From: MSPOR6 sp964652195
GTDB lineage: Bacteria; Poribacteria; WGA-4E; WGA-3G
Direction of reading: 5' to 3'
Assembly: GCA_964652195.1 (NCBI GenBank)
Contig: CAZZBB010000072.1
Coordinates: 1-64,000, forward strand
DNA: 64,000 bases
Shown: positions 28,447-37,979 of the stretch, one piece after another
How positions within the stretch are numbered: position 1 is the first letter of the stretch
Layout of the letters: every line of letters begins with the position of its first letter
The notes under the pieces: generated by a model
The model's input: only the letters and a program-made list of their open reading frames with translations
Told to the model about the DNA's origin: nothing
The model's database searches: none
Position numbers and translations under genes: made by a program

Positions 28447-30474
28447 TTATTTCCTCACTTTAGATGGTGGTGATTCTCGTAACCATGCATAGTTAAAACG
28501 GTAATGTTGTTTACTGGAAATCAAGTGGATGATACCATTCTGTCCTTGACACATAGCGAGATACCCACCTGGTTCAGCAGAATTAAGACCCATTATAAAT
28601 GGCCGTCCATCCATAGTTTCAATTTCTCGGTCATGTCCATCGTCCGTAATTAGACGAATATGAGACCAAGTATCTCCATCATCATAAGAAAGAGCACTAA
28701 ACATGCCTGTCACAAGTCGTTCATTTCCCGATTCATCAACTATTGGCATTGATTCAGGAGTTTTTCTACTACCTGTAAAGGAGATTAGTAAGATCGGATC
28801 TTCCTGTAACCTCAAAAATACACATCTCTGTCCACCAGAAACAGGTGGAAATTGACTGGCACTGTACTGCCAGGTCTTCCCGCCATCATCTGATACACTT
28901 TTGGGCATTCGCTCATCTATGGTGTCACCCCGACCAAACGCCATGAGACGTCCATCCGATAATTCCACAACGGCTGCATGGATTCCTGCTATCCATCCCC
29001 CGTGCTTACCAGCAGCAAAATCAGGAATTGGTTGTCCCGCACCCGGATCATGCCAGGTGTCACCATCATCTTCACTAATCCATACTGCAGTTCCTCCATT
29101 TCCACCTGTTACCGCATCACAAGCAAGTAATATCGAACCGTCTTGTCTACGAAACACAGAAGCAATTGGCATATGACGGAGTTGGTGTTCAGGAGATATA
29201 AACCGTGGTTTTGACCAGGTAGCACAATTATCATCTGAATACCGCATAATTAATGCTAAAGGTCCCCAGGTTGCTGCTGCTGAAAGACCATTAAAATGAT
29301 AGATACGACCTTTCTCATTACGCCAAAGTGATGTGGCATGATTGTTTCTATCCGGCGGACCCCAAAACGGTTCTGCTTCTTCCCATTCAGTTTCACCATG
29401 ACGTAAACGACTCCCGGCTAACGTTAACTCACGACCACGTTCTGTTACACATGAATACCAAGCGGCAAACATATCTCCATTAGGACACTCAACAATTGCA
29501 GGTACATGGTTATGTGATGAAAAAAGCGGACCATTAGATCCTTCTGGAATCCTAACAAATGGAATTGGTTCTTCAAAGTATGGGGTATCTGGAGCACTTT
29601 GAGCGGTGTTTGTCGTAACATCTGTTTGTTTTACATTTAATCCCCATGAACCTACTTTTCTTGCTGGTAAGGCGGTTGATGTCTCAGACATCTCACAACA
29701 GACTACCCTAAAACCAATATACCAACTTTTATCTTCCGGTACCGCACCCATCCGATTCGCAGAACGTAAATAACAGAGCAATGTTGAATGACTACCACCA
29801 CGAGTAACACGATATAGCCCCTCATCTCGACCTACCGGATCTACTTGAGACTCTGATTCATACGGTCCGTACCAATCTTGACACCACTCCTCAACATTTC
29901 CATGCATGTCATATATACCCCAAGCATTAGGGGTTGTCTTCCCAACATGCAATGGCATAATTTCCTCTGTACCCCGACTACGGGCATTATCTGGATACCA
30001 ACTCTCTCCAATGTTTTTATGAAACTCTACCGGTAATGTATCTCCTGTATGATAGTGAGTGGTTGTTCCCGCTCTACATACATACTCCCATTCCGCTTCT
30101 GTTGGCAATCGGTATGATTTACCCTCTTTATCAGACAACCATTTGCAGAAATTATTCGCATCGTTCCAATCTACAAATACCACTGCTTCATCATCTTCCT
30201 TAGAGAATCCAAACTTTCCACGTATCTCATTGTGTTCATGTTGAAATTCCTCATATTGAAGATTTGTTACCTGAAAGATTCCTACATATAGAGGATTACT
30301 TATTGTTACTTGATGAACTGGGTGTTCATCCCAATCCCCATCCCGAAGGTATTCCTTCTCTGCTATAATTTCATCGGAAAGGTTTGCTCTTTCTGAACCC
30401 ATCATGAAACTTCCCGCTTCTACTTTAACAAATTGTATACCAATTGAATTGGTAAAAGTTTTTCCATGTTCCAT
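28447..30474 (-). CDS. Fusion of SUMF1/FGE-like domain and BNR-repeat sialidase domain
   Basis: Residues about 10-265 are a formylglycine-generating-enzyme-sulfatase (SUMF1) domain: FVKVEAGSFMMGS, HPVHQVTISNPLYVG, YRLPTEAEWEYVCRAGT, NAWGIYDMHGNVEEWCQD, RVTRGGSHS, YIGFRVVC. Residues about 300-660 are an exo-alpha-sialidase-type six-bladed propeller with Asp-box repeats (SDDNCATWSK, SEDDGDTWHD, SDDGGKTWQY, SYDDGDTWSH). No signal peptide is visible. Many bacterial SUMF1 domains lack formylglycine synthase activity and act as binding or C-type-lectin-like folds. The fusion probably acts on sulfated or sialylated glycans. The PhyH gene follows one base later. Confidence 0.88.
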   Translation of the reverse strand: MEHGKTFTNSIGIQFVKVEAGSFMMGSERANLSDEIIAEKEYLRDGDWDEHPVHQVTISNPLYVGIFQVTNLQYEEFQHEHNEIRGKFGFSKEDDEAVVFVDWNDANNFCKWLSDKEGKSYRLPTEAEWEYVCRAGTTTHYHTGDTLPVEFHKNIGESWYPDNARSRGTEEIMPLHVGKTTPNAWGIYDMHGNVEEWCQDWYGPYESESQVDPVGRDEGLYRVTRGGSHSTLLCYLRSANRMGAVPEDKSWYIGFRVVCCEMSETSTALPARKVGSWGLNVKQTDVTTNTAQSAPDTPYFEEPIPFVRIPEGSNGPLFSSHNHVPAIVECPNGDMFAAWYSCVTERGRELTLAGSRLRHGETEWEEAEPFWGPPDRNNHATSLWRNEKGRIYHFNGLSAAATWGPLALIMRYSDDNCATWSKPRFISPEHQLRHMPIASVFRRQDGSILLACDAVTGGNGGTAVWISEDDGDTWHDPGAGQPIPDFAAGKHGGWIAGIHAAVVELSDGRLMAFGRGDTIDERMPKSVSDDGGKTWQYSASQFPPVSGGQRCVFLRLQEDPILLISFTGSRKTPESMPIVDESGNERLVTGMFSALSYDDGDTWSHIRLITDDGHDREIETMDGRPFIMGLNSAEPGGYLAMCQGQNGIIHLISSKQHYRFNYAWLRESPPSKVRK

Positions 30475-30522
30475 TTTAATATAATTTCTCTTTTCAAATG
30501 TGTGATCTCTATTTTCAGATTG

Positions 30523-31422
30523 CTAATCAATAATAGTAGAATTTCTTTCATCAAGGATAATATATCTATCTCTTGGGTTAACAGGAACAAACTCAACCCT
30601 ACCTTCACCCCGTGATCTAATTGGAGACCTCGTAGAACGGGTAGAACGACTTGGGTTGATGAATAATAACATCCAGTCACTTGGATCCTCTGATGGACGG
30701 TGAACTACAACACGACCACCATTATCTTGCATAATCCGTAGTGTTCCCAATACCGGTTCAAACCTATCTCGAACTACTTCAGGCATAACTACTGAAGATT
30801 CTTCCATTAGGTCTATTAGATTGTCGAGGGATGCAACACCAGATTCGATCATATCAACTATAATTCTACTTGGATTAACATCTTCAATATCATCCTCATC
30901 TTGTTCTTCTTCTTGTTGTTCAGATTCCCGATCTATTGCAGTTACTAAATCTTCTGATTCTTCCTCAGTTTCTGAATTAATACTCTTTTCATCTATATCC
31001 GTAAAATCAAGATTCTCAAGAATCGCGTCAAATTCATTTTGTTCAAGTTCATCAAGATATGTCAAGAATTCGTCAAATGCAGCTTCTTGATCTTCCAGAT
31101 CTTCTGGTGTTTCATTTAAAGAATCATCAACTAAAGTCTCATTAAATTCCTCTTCAGATTCGGTATTTAGTTCCACTTTATCAACGTTCTCAACTTCTTC
31201 TAAACTTTCTGTATCGGTTCTAAGTTTTGGGTTTTTCTGAATTTTGTCAATAGGTTTATTAATAATCCGTGGATGTTGATTTAATGTATTCGGATCTACC
31301 TTTTCTAATGAATTAGTAAACCGATTAACTTCCCATTTACTATATGACAATATACCCATACAAAAAGCAATAGTCAATATTGCAGCAATTCCAAGATGCT
31401 TCCAAGTATATATTTTTATCAT
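30523..31422 (-). CDS. Acidic single-pass membrane protein of unknown function
   Basis: I do not recognise a family. The 299-aa product starts with a membrane segment (LGIAAILTIAFCMGILSY, about residues 10-27). A long low-complexity region extremely rich in Glu, Asp and Ser follows (about 70-180). A more ordered C-terminal part (about 185-295) has SRIIVDMIESGVASLDN and VVHRPSEDPSDWMLLF, then an Arg/Ser-rich patch (RSTRSTRSPIRSRGEGR). The charge split, an acidic middle and basic end, could suit binding to a polyanion or self-interaction. It heads the minus-strand block that continues with the SUMF1-sialidase gene 48 bases downstream. Confidence 0.6.
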   Translation of the reverse strand: MIKIYTWKHLGIAAILTIAFCMGILSYSKWEVNRFTNSLEKVDPNTLNQHPRIINKPIDKIQKNPKLRTDTESLEEVENVDKVELNTESEEEFNETLVDDSLNETPEDLEDQEAAFDEFLTYLDELEQNEFDAILENLDFTDIDEKSINSETEEESEDLVTAIDRESEQQEEEQDEDDIEDVNPSRIIVDMIESGVASLDNLIDLMEESSVVMPEVVRDRFEPVLGTLRIMQDNGGRVVVHRPSEDPSDWMLLFINPSRSTRSTRSPIRSRGEGRVEFVPVNPRDRYIILDERNSTIID

Positions 31423-31465
31423 ATGACACCTCTTAATAGATCATTCGTGATAATCACTATTTGTT

Positions 31466-31664
31466 ACTATAGTTTGGACAATTCCAGTATCATAGAGGTT
31501 GCGTTTTCAAAGGTTCTTCTATTTTTCTGTGAGTTTCGCATCTTCACAGAACAAAGAAAAAACGCACGCGTGCTTACGGGTTGGGCAACCCAACCCCTAC
31601 GACCCTGTCTCTCTTGTAGGGGCGGGGTCTCCCCGCCCGATCGAAAACTGTCCAAACTATAGTA
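31466..31664. repeat. MITE-like 199-bp element with 16-bp perfect terminal inverted repeats
   Basis: TACTATAGTTTGGACA (31466-31481) recurs exactly in inverted form at 31649-31664. The interior has no gene-sized frame with coding features, and includes internal palindromes such as GGGTTGGGCAACCC and GGCGGGGTCTCCCCGCC. Size and termini fit a non-autonomous miniature element, though only one copy was found in the window. Confidence 0.6.
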
Positions 31665-31883
31665 TTTGTTAAGAATGATATGTAATAGTATACAGTAAAT
31701 TGAATTTAAATACACTAAAAGTGGTTCTATTGCAGGGCTATTTAGTTTCAGTTTTTTGCCATAATGTTACCAGTCAGATTGCAAACATGTTTTATTGGGT
31801 AGATACCGATATTAGCAAGTTTCGGTCAAACGCTTTTTCTTATCTACCTATGTAATGGGTGAAAGATTGGGGTTTGTCTCTTC

Positions 31884-32345
31884 TGTGGGCGGGGAATGCC
31901 AATAAGGCATTCATACCCGCCGAATTCCATACGCGGATTCGGCGTTGATTTGGGTGAATGTCTAAATGACATTCATACCCGGTGAATGCCTAAACGGCAT
32001 TCATACCGTTGATTCCTTGATTCCTTGATTCGGATTCCGATCCCGATCTTATCTTATACACAAACCATAATTAAAACAAATAATACTATTTCTGGTAATT
32101 AAAGTTACATTAGTAAAATCTCTTTAATGAAGCACAAACTGTCAGTTTGTCTAGTATTTAAAGACATAAATAGCACATAAGCAAGGGAGATTCATTTATA
32201 GAAATGGTATTACATTTCTTCCTATTCTCTTCTGTTCTTCTCTTATGTGGGCGGGGAATGCCAATAAGGCATTCATACCCGGTGAATGTCTAAATGACAT
32301 TCATACCGTTGATTCCTTGATTCGGATTCCGATCCCCGATCTTAT
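31884..32345. repeat. Clustered REP-like hairpins with a 36-bp direct repeat
   Basis: The same 36 bases occur at 31884-31919 and 32246-32281 (both begin TGTGGGCGGGGAATGCC). Each block continues with small hairpins built on GAATG(C/T)C...G(A/G)CATTC, for example GAATGCCAATAAGGCATTC and GAATGTCTAAATGACATTC. Both end in a cggattccgatc(c)ccgatc REP core, the inverse of the repeat at 4302. A 128-bp MITE lies between the two blocks. Confidence 0.75.
32083..32210. repeat. MITE-like element copy A, 128 bp
   Basis: The copy starts ATACTATTTCTGGTAATT and ends TTTATAGAAATGGTAT, so its ends are inverted repeats with one mismatch. It is flanked by TA on both sides, a possible target duplication. Interior phrases (aaatctctttaatg, agcacaaact, tttgt, gcaaggga) are shared with copies at 38891 and 53017. 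No coding capacity. Confidence 0.8.
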
Positions 32346-32664
32346 CTTATACGCAATCCGCTTAATCCTATATGAGCGAAGAAACGCCCCAGCAAAGACA
32401 CTCTACACCATCATCTATCCAACTAATTAATGTACCAGACCACATACCCAAAATTAATAACATAATTGTCTACCCAATATGTAATACCATTTCAAAGAAA
32501 TGATGATGCATTACAAGTTTATATGGGATGTTATCTACTTCTGCACAACCGAAAGTCTATGCTAAAATAAATGGATATTTTCATTTAGAAATAGTATTAG
32601 AACTCATAGATGTAAATTCAACTTTTAATCCTAATTTCCAGACAAACTAATTAGGTATAAAAAT

Positions 32665-33010
32665 AGACCTTTAATCCTAATTTCCTCGATAAAAAATCGT
32701 GAAAATGTTGATTTTTTCCCTGTGGCGAAAAGTGTCGAAAAAGTGAAAAAAGTTACACTTTTTGACACATTGTGTGTCATTGAAATTGGTGTAAATTACC
32801 CCTCTCACCCCTGTCATAGACTGACTTTACCCCACTTTAATTAGACTTTTTAAGAATTTACAAAAAGTGTGATTTTGTGTTTTTTTTGTCCTTACTGATT
32901 TTGACAATTCCAACCTGCATAATACCTGCAAAAATTGGTGCTTTTTACACATAAAGAATATACTGTATTTAGGATCGTTTTTATAGGTAGTCATCATTTA
33001 TTCTCTAATT
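32665..33010 (+). repeat. Left arm of a ~340-bp inverted repeat flanking the phosphorothioation island
   Basis: Read on the plus strand, this block matches the complement of 48045-48380 with frequent substitutions but few gaps. Shared phrases include gttacactttttgacaca, gtgtaaattacccctct, gtcatagactgacttta, gactttttaagaattt, ttttgacaattccaacct and tatttaggatc. The outer ends of both arms carry two spaced copies of TTTAATCCTAA. It has no coding frame. Both arms point inward toward the ssp genes. Confidence 0.8.
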
Positions 33011-33020
33011 ATATAGTTCT

Positions 33021-33501
33021 CATTAAGGTTATGGTTATGTAGTAGAATCTCACATATCATAGTATGCAGTTTTTGTTTTTAATTTCATGTATTCGATATT
33101 AGTATGAGTATTGTAATTTTTGTCTATTTGTTATTGTAACGTATGTTTACACTTTTGTCAAGTAATTTATGTATATGTGATGTTTGTTGTTTCATTTTTC
33201 TTCAATTTATTTTTTATATGGTGAATTTGTGTGTAAATGCGGATAGCTGATAGCTACTTCTGTCTGAATCGCCAAATCAACGCCGAATCCGCGTATGGAA
33301 TTCGTCGGATTACACGGATGAAGTTGTCTGAATCGCGGAATATGCGGAGAAGAGGTATAGATACCAGAAATCCCGTTACCCATGTAAATAGAAAAAGTTA
33401 TAACACCGATGGGATATTTATAAGAAAATTGAAAACGAAATAAACCTGCGATTATTGTAATTGGAGTTTAATTATCATCGTAAATATGTTATAATAATAT
33501 T
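33021..33501. other. Upstream region of the ssp island
   Basis: This is an AT-rich stretch followed by a patch (33272-33304) that is the exact 33-bp inverse of 31921-31953, a dispersed repeat. TATAAT at 33490-33495 lies only seven bases before the sspB ATG, and no ribosome-binding site is visible; the operon may therefore start as a leaderless transcript. No matching -35 is obvious. A 68-codon frame at 33237 is made of the repeat and is not called. Confidence 0.5.
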
Positions 33502-34437
33502 ATGGAAGAAACTCTACTTTTTGAACGAACAACTACTCCATATCTGGTAAATCCGTCTTTTTCAGGACACCAAACTTTTCCTTTTCGTTATACGTGGTTG
33601 AAAAAGGGGGTTGATGCAGTATCTAATAATCCAACAATCTTTTCGTCAGAGAACGCTTCTGTAACATTAGGTGTTGGAAAAAACATGGTCAATTCAATAC
33701 GACATTGGTGTAGTGTTGCAGGTCTAATAAATATTGATAAAAGAGAACGGAGTCGTTGTGTTCCATCGGAATTAGGAAAAGCGATCTTCAGTGAAAATGG
33801 GCTTGATCCCTACCTTAATGATCCTGCCTCTCTATGGTTGATTCACTGGAAAATCTCAACGAATATGAACCAAGCAACCACTTGGTATTGGGCATTTAAT
33901 ATACTCAAAAACAATCAATTTATACGAAAGACATTTAAACAACAAATGTATGAATGGGTCCTTTCAAATAAAGAATCTATGAGATCTGCTTCCGATAACA
34001 CACTTGAACGTGATGTAAATTGCTTTATCCGAACTTATTGTCACTCACGCCAAACTACTGATGTAGTGGAAGAATCTTTCGATTGTCCTCTTGTTGAACT
34101 CAACTTGATCTCTGAATTACCAGATGGTTATGGTTACGAATTTCAACGAGGTGAAAAAGTAACTTTACCCTCTGAAATATTCACCGCAACACTTATCGCA
34201 TTTTGGGATAATCGTTTCACAGAACGTGATTCTCTGACATTTACTGATTTTTTGAACGCACCCCTAAGTCCTGGTCGTGTTTTCAAATTAGATGAAGATA
34301 CATTGACTTTATATCTTGAAAAACTTGAAGACTTGACAGAGGGTGCTATGCTTTACGATGAAACTGCAAACTTAAAACAGGTTTACAGACATAGAGATGT
34401 AAATCCGATGCATCTTTTAATGAGGTATTATGGCTAA
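33502..34437 (+). CDS. SspB-like DUF4007 protein (phosphorothioation nickase component)
   Basis: The 311-aa product has the DUF4007 opening: FSGHQTFPFRYTWLKKGVDAV near residue 20, LGVGKNMVNSIRHWC, then a long helical domain with LWLIHWKI and NPMHLLMRYYG at the end. DUF4007 proteins encoded with a large P-loop ATPase and a PAPS-reductase-like protein are the SspB component of the SspABCD system, which replaces a DNA backbone oxygen by sulfur in one strand; SspB is reported as the nickase. That assignment rests on family and gene order. The gene overlaps sspC by eight bases. No ribosome-binding site is visible before its ATG. Confidence 0.82.
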   Translation: MEETLLFERTTTPYLVNPSFSGHQTFPFRYTWLKKGVDAVSNNPTIFSSENASVTLGVGKNMVNSIRHWCSVAGLINIDKRERSRCVPSELGKAIFSENGLDPYLNDPASLWLIHWKISTNMNQATTWYWAFNILKNNQFIRKTFKQQMYEWVLSNKESMRSASDNTLERDVNCFIRTYCHSRQTTDVVEESFDCPLVELNLISELPDGYGYEFQRGEKVTLPSEIFTATLIAFWDNRFTERDSLTFTDFLNAPLSPGRVFKLDEDTLTLYLEKLEDLTEGAMLYDETANLKQVYRHRDVNPMHLLMRYYG

Positions 34438-37400
34438 CGTTCTACTGTCTGAATTATTTCATGTTAGGGGTCGTTTTCGTCGTTCAGTCCATCTTGAACG
34501 CGACTTCTATAAAGAAAATGCTATAGATGGCTATGTTCTGACTGCTACTGCGCGTGAAATGTTAACACGCGTAATTTCAACAATTGAAAATGAATCAACA
34601 TCTAAAGCATGGTCCCTCACAGGACCCTACGGATCGGGTAAATCTGCCTTTGCGCTCTTCGCTGCAAAATTATTAGGAAATTCAGATTCATTTACTGCAC
34701 AACAGGCTTTAGAACTATTAGAACGTGGTGATTCCTCATTATATGAACGATTCAAAAACGCAAACGGTAATGGCAATCAGTCCTGTCTTGGATTCTGCCC
34801 CATTCTCATTTCCGGTGAACGTGCACCACTTTCTCTTGCTTTATTACGTAGTTTAGATCGTGGTCTCTCAAATGCTAATGGAAAATATAAATCTATATCA
34901 CTTCAACAGGAAATCAAAGACCTGTTGAAATCTGTGAGTAAGGAATCCTTACCTTCCGCTTCTGATGTTATACACCTATTTGAATCTGCAACCCACCAGA
35001 TATGTGAGTCAGGTGGATCAGGTCTCTTACTCATCATCGATGAACTCGGTAAATTCTTGGAATTCGCTGCGCAAAATCCATCACAAGGGGATATGTTTAT
35101 CCTTCAGTGTCTTGCTGAATTAGCTGATCGAAGCCAACAAAATCCTTTGTTCCTGATGACTATTCTCCATCAAGCATTCGAAGCGTATACACAACGTACT
35201 GAACAATCGCAACGTGAAGAATGGACAAAGGTTCAGGGAAGATTTGAGGACGTAGTATTTACGGAGCCCACAGAACAGGTACTGCGTTTAGTGGGTGCAT
35301 CACTTGAGAAACCAACTGAAATAATCTCTAAAGAAGATCTAAGTACCGCAACCGAATTAGGTTTGATCCTACAACAACTCAATGAAAACGAATTTTCACT
35401 CCTATTACAAGAGTGTCTACCCTTGCATCCTACTGTCTCACTGCTCATTGGTCCCCTTTTCAAACGATTTGCTCAGAATGAACGTTCACTTTTTGCTTTC
35501 CTCAATTCCAGTGAACCTTACGGATTACAAGACTTCTTAACACAACATGATTACGACGGTTCCATACTTCCGAAATACACAATTGCAGACCTATACGATT
35601 ATCTTAATGCTACACAAGGCAACGAACTCTTTTCTTCAAGTAACGGAAAAAAATGGGCAGAAATTGAATCGGCATTAATGCGTATACAAAACCCAACTGA
35701 ATTGACAATCAAGTTAATCAAAACTATAGGTCTACTCGGAATAGTACGCGAAACAGTTCCGAACTTGAAAGCATCTGAAGAAATGCTCCGTTACGCATTA
35801 GACAGTGGGGAAGAAGAATTTGACGACGATTTCTTTCATGCAATAACAACATTAAAGAAACGTTCAATAGTTACCTACCGTAGACATAACGATGTATATG
35901 TTTTATGGGAAGGAAGTAACGTTGACATTGAGGAAAGACTACGAGAAGCACAGACACACGTTGACACAAGAGCAGCACTGATTACAGATCTTTCACGATA
36001 CATGCCAACGCGTCCACTGGTAGCAAGACGACACCTATACCAAACAGGAACTCTACGGTATTTCACCATCCGTTACACAGATTATGATAATTTTGATTCA
36101 GACCTAAATGAACCACTTGGTGATGCTGACGGCCTTATTCTATATGTATTACCTGCAAACGAGTTTGACGTAAAACGACTCATAGAAAAAGCTACAAATG
36201 ATGACATTGCAGAACGCAAGGAAGTGTTAATTGCCATCCCACATTCCATCGGATTTCTTAGCAATGCTGTGACACAACTTGCATACTTGCACTGGGTATC
36301 AGAAAACACACCAGAACTTGTTGGTGATGCAGTCGCAAGACGTGAACTTGAAAAACGACTCGAAGTAGTTGAACGAGAAGTATCCGAAAGGTTGTCAGAA
36401 ATATATGGCGTTGATAACAAAGAGGCATGTGTTTGGTATCATCATGGAAATCAGACAGATATTGATTCTGAACGTGCAAGAAATGAATACCTTTCTATAA
36501 TCTGTGATGATGTGTTCTACAATACTCCAGTCATAAGAAATGAACTAATTAACCGTCGTAAAATCTCTGGCGCTGCCACCTCGGCACGCAAAAAATTAAT
36601 TCAAGCAATGTTTGAAAACGGAGACATGAAAAATCTCGGTATTGTTGGATATCCTCCTGAGATGAGTATCTATCGTTCTCTCCTATGGGATACAGGTATA
36701 CACCGCCAAGAATCAGGAGTGTGGGGATTTCACCCACCAAAATCAGATGATAGAAATAAAATAGCACACACTTGGCAGGCAATTGAGTCATTTCTGGATA
36801 AATGTGAAGAGTCAAGACGGCCTCTTGAAAACCTATATGATTATCTAATGCAACCACCCCTTGGAATCCGAAAGGGTCCATTTCCAATTCTGCTATGTGC
36901 AGTAATTCTCCACTACAGAACAGAAATCGCACTCTACGAAAACGGTTCTTTTGTTGCAGATCTCTCTATGCCGGTCTTTGAACGATTGTTGAAAGCACCA
37001 GAAAATTTTGAACTGAAACGTTTTAGGTTAACTGGTATACGAACAGAACTTTTTTCACAATTTTTAAATTTGCTCAATCAACCTATTAACTCTGAAGACG
37101 TTGACCTTTTGACAATTGTAACGCCACTGATGCGATTCATTGCACAACTACCAAACTATACCCAAAAGACACAGGAGTTGAGTGATGAAGCAAAGAACCT
37201 ACGTAATGTTGTAAATAAGGCAAGCGAACCCGATGAACTACTCTTTAAGCAACTACCAGAATCACTCGGTTATTCACCTTTTACTATAGAATCGACTGAC
37301 ACAAAGGACCTTACTGATTTCTTCAATACACTTCAGAACGTATTATCAGAATTAGGTAGTGCGTATGACAGACTTCTCAACTCCCTTGAACGCATTCTTG

Positions 37401-37912
37401 CGGATGCATTTATGTTAGATGTTTCAAAAGATGAACTCCGTAATGAATTAGCAGGTAGAGCTGAACCTTTATTAGATATTACTGTTGAAACGCAACTCAA
37501 AGGCTTTTTAATCAATCTATGCAACGATGGACATGATTTCACAGGTTGGATGGAGGCTCTTGCAACATTTCTTGCCAAAAAGCCGCCTTTTTCTTGGGTT
37601 GACACAGACACCGCACAATATGAGATTACCCTTTCGCAACTTGCAAGAAAATTCAGACATTTTGAAGCAGTATCTTATGAAAAAATAAACCACGATGAAT
37701 CTGATACGAAAACAATGAGAATCGGAATCACAACTCCTAATGAATACGAACAGGAACGTGTTGTTAAACTAACTGATGAGGAACAAACGGAAAAAATTGA
37801 ACAAGCAATTATTGAAGTATTTGAGAAATATAAATTAGATGAAAAACCTGAACTTCGTCTTGCAGTTTTAGCGCGAATCTCAAAAAAAATAATGCAGAAA
37901 TCTGAAAAATAA
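34430..37912 (+). CDS. SspC-like large P-loop ATPase
   Basis: The 1160-aa protein has Walker A GPYGSGKSAF near residue 66 and Walker B LLLIIDELGKFLEF near 200, followed by helical regions without a recognisable nuclease. It starts inside the sspB 3' end. BrxC-like ATPases of BREX are alike in size and motifs, but the DUF4007 partner upstream and the SGGKDS protein downstream favour SspC of the phosphorothioation machinery. Expected role: ATP-driven coordination of DNA nicking and sulfur transfer. A good internal promoter follows its stop. Confidence 0.8.
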   Translation: MANVLLSELFHVRGRFRRSVHLERDFYKENAIDGYVLTATAREMLTRVISTIENESTSKAWSLTGPYGSGKSAFALFAAKLLGNSDSFTAQQALELLERGDSSLYERFKNANGNGNQSCLGFCPILISGERAPLSLALLRSLDRGLSNANGKYKSISLQQEIKDLLKSVSKESLPSASDVIHLFESATHQICESGGSGLLLIIDELGKFLEFAAQNPSQGDMFILQCLAELADRSQQNPLFLMTILHQAFEAYTQRTEQSQREEWTKVQGRFEDVVFTEPTEQVLRLVGASLEKPTEIISKEDLSTATELGLILQQLNENEFSLLLQECLPLHPTVSLLIGPLFKRFAQNERSLFAFLNSSEPYGLQDFLTQHDYDGSILPKYTIADLYDYLNATQGNELFSSSNGKKWAEIESALMRIQNPTELTIKLIKTIGLLGIVRETVPNLKASEEMLRYALDSGEEEFDDDFFHAITTLKKRSIVTYRRHNDVYVLWEGSNVDIEERLREAQTHVDTRAALITDLSRYMPTRPLVARRHLYQTGTLRYFTIRYTDYDNFDSDLNEPLGDADGLILYVLPANEFDVKRLIEKATNDDIAERKEVLIAIPHSIGFLSNAVTQLAYLHWVSENTPELVGDAVARRELEKRLEVVEREVSERLSEIYGVDNKEACVWYHHGNQTDIDSERARNEYLSIICDDVFYNTPVIRNELINRRKISGAATSARKKLIQAMFENGDMKNLGIVGYPPEMSIYRSLLWDTGIHRQESGVWGFHPPKSDDRNKIAHTWQAIESFLDKCEESRRPLENLYDYLMQPPLGIRKGPFPILLCAVILHYRTEIALYENGSFVADLSMPVFERLLKAPENFELKRFRLTGIRTELFSQFLNLLNQPINSEDVDLLTIVTPLMRFIAQLPNYTQKTQELSDEAKNLRNVVNKASEPDELLFKQLPESLGYSPFTIESTDTKDLTDFFNTLQNVLSELGSAYDRLLNSLERILADAFMLDVSKDELRNELAGRAEPLLDITVETQLKGFLINLCNDGHDFTGWMEALATFLAKKPPFSWVDTDTAQYEITLSQLARKFRHFEAVSYEKINHDESDTKTMRIGITTPNEYEQERVVKLTDEEQTEKIEQAIIEVFEKYKLDEKPELRLAVLARISKKIMQKSEK

Positions 37913-37915
37913 CAT

Positions 37916-37944
37916 TTGACTAATTTTAGTCGTCATATTATAAT
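37916..37944 (+). promoter_or_regulatory. Sigma-70-type promoter for sspD
   Basis: TTGACT (37916-37921) and a perfect TATAAT (37939-37944) are separated by exactly 17 bases. The predicted start would be near 37951, about 29 bases before the sspD ATG, with AGAGGAAG in the leader as ribosome-binding site. It lies immediately after the sspC stop, so sspD can be expressed apart from sspBC. Confidence 0.65.
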
Positions 37945-37979
37945 TGGAAAAACAATAAATCTATCTCAGAGGAAGCAAC

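Noticed and set aside
32610..32690. Possible CRISPR remnant (two spaced TTTAATCCTAATTT copies)
   Set aside because: Only two short copies, about 54 bases apart on the left and 47 on the right arm, with no conserved 30-bp repeat and no cas genes.
33237..33443. 68-codon open frame before sspB
   Set aside because: Its middle is the 33-bp dispersed repeat; no ribosome-binding site.
34430..37912. BREX (BrxC) or DISARM assignment for the island
   Set aside because: No PglX methylase, PglZ phosphatase or BrxL, and no DrmA/DrmB. The DUF4007 plus PP-loop partners fit the Ssp phosphorothioation set better.
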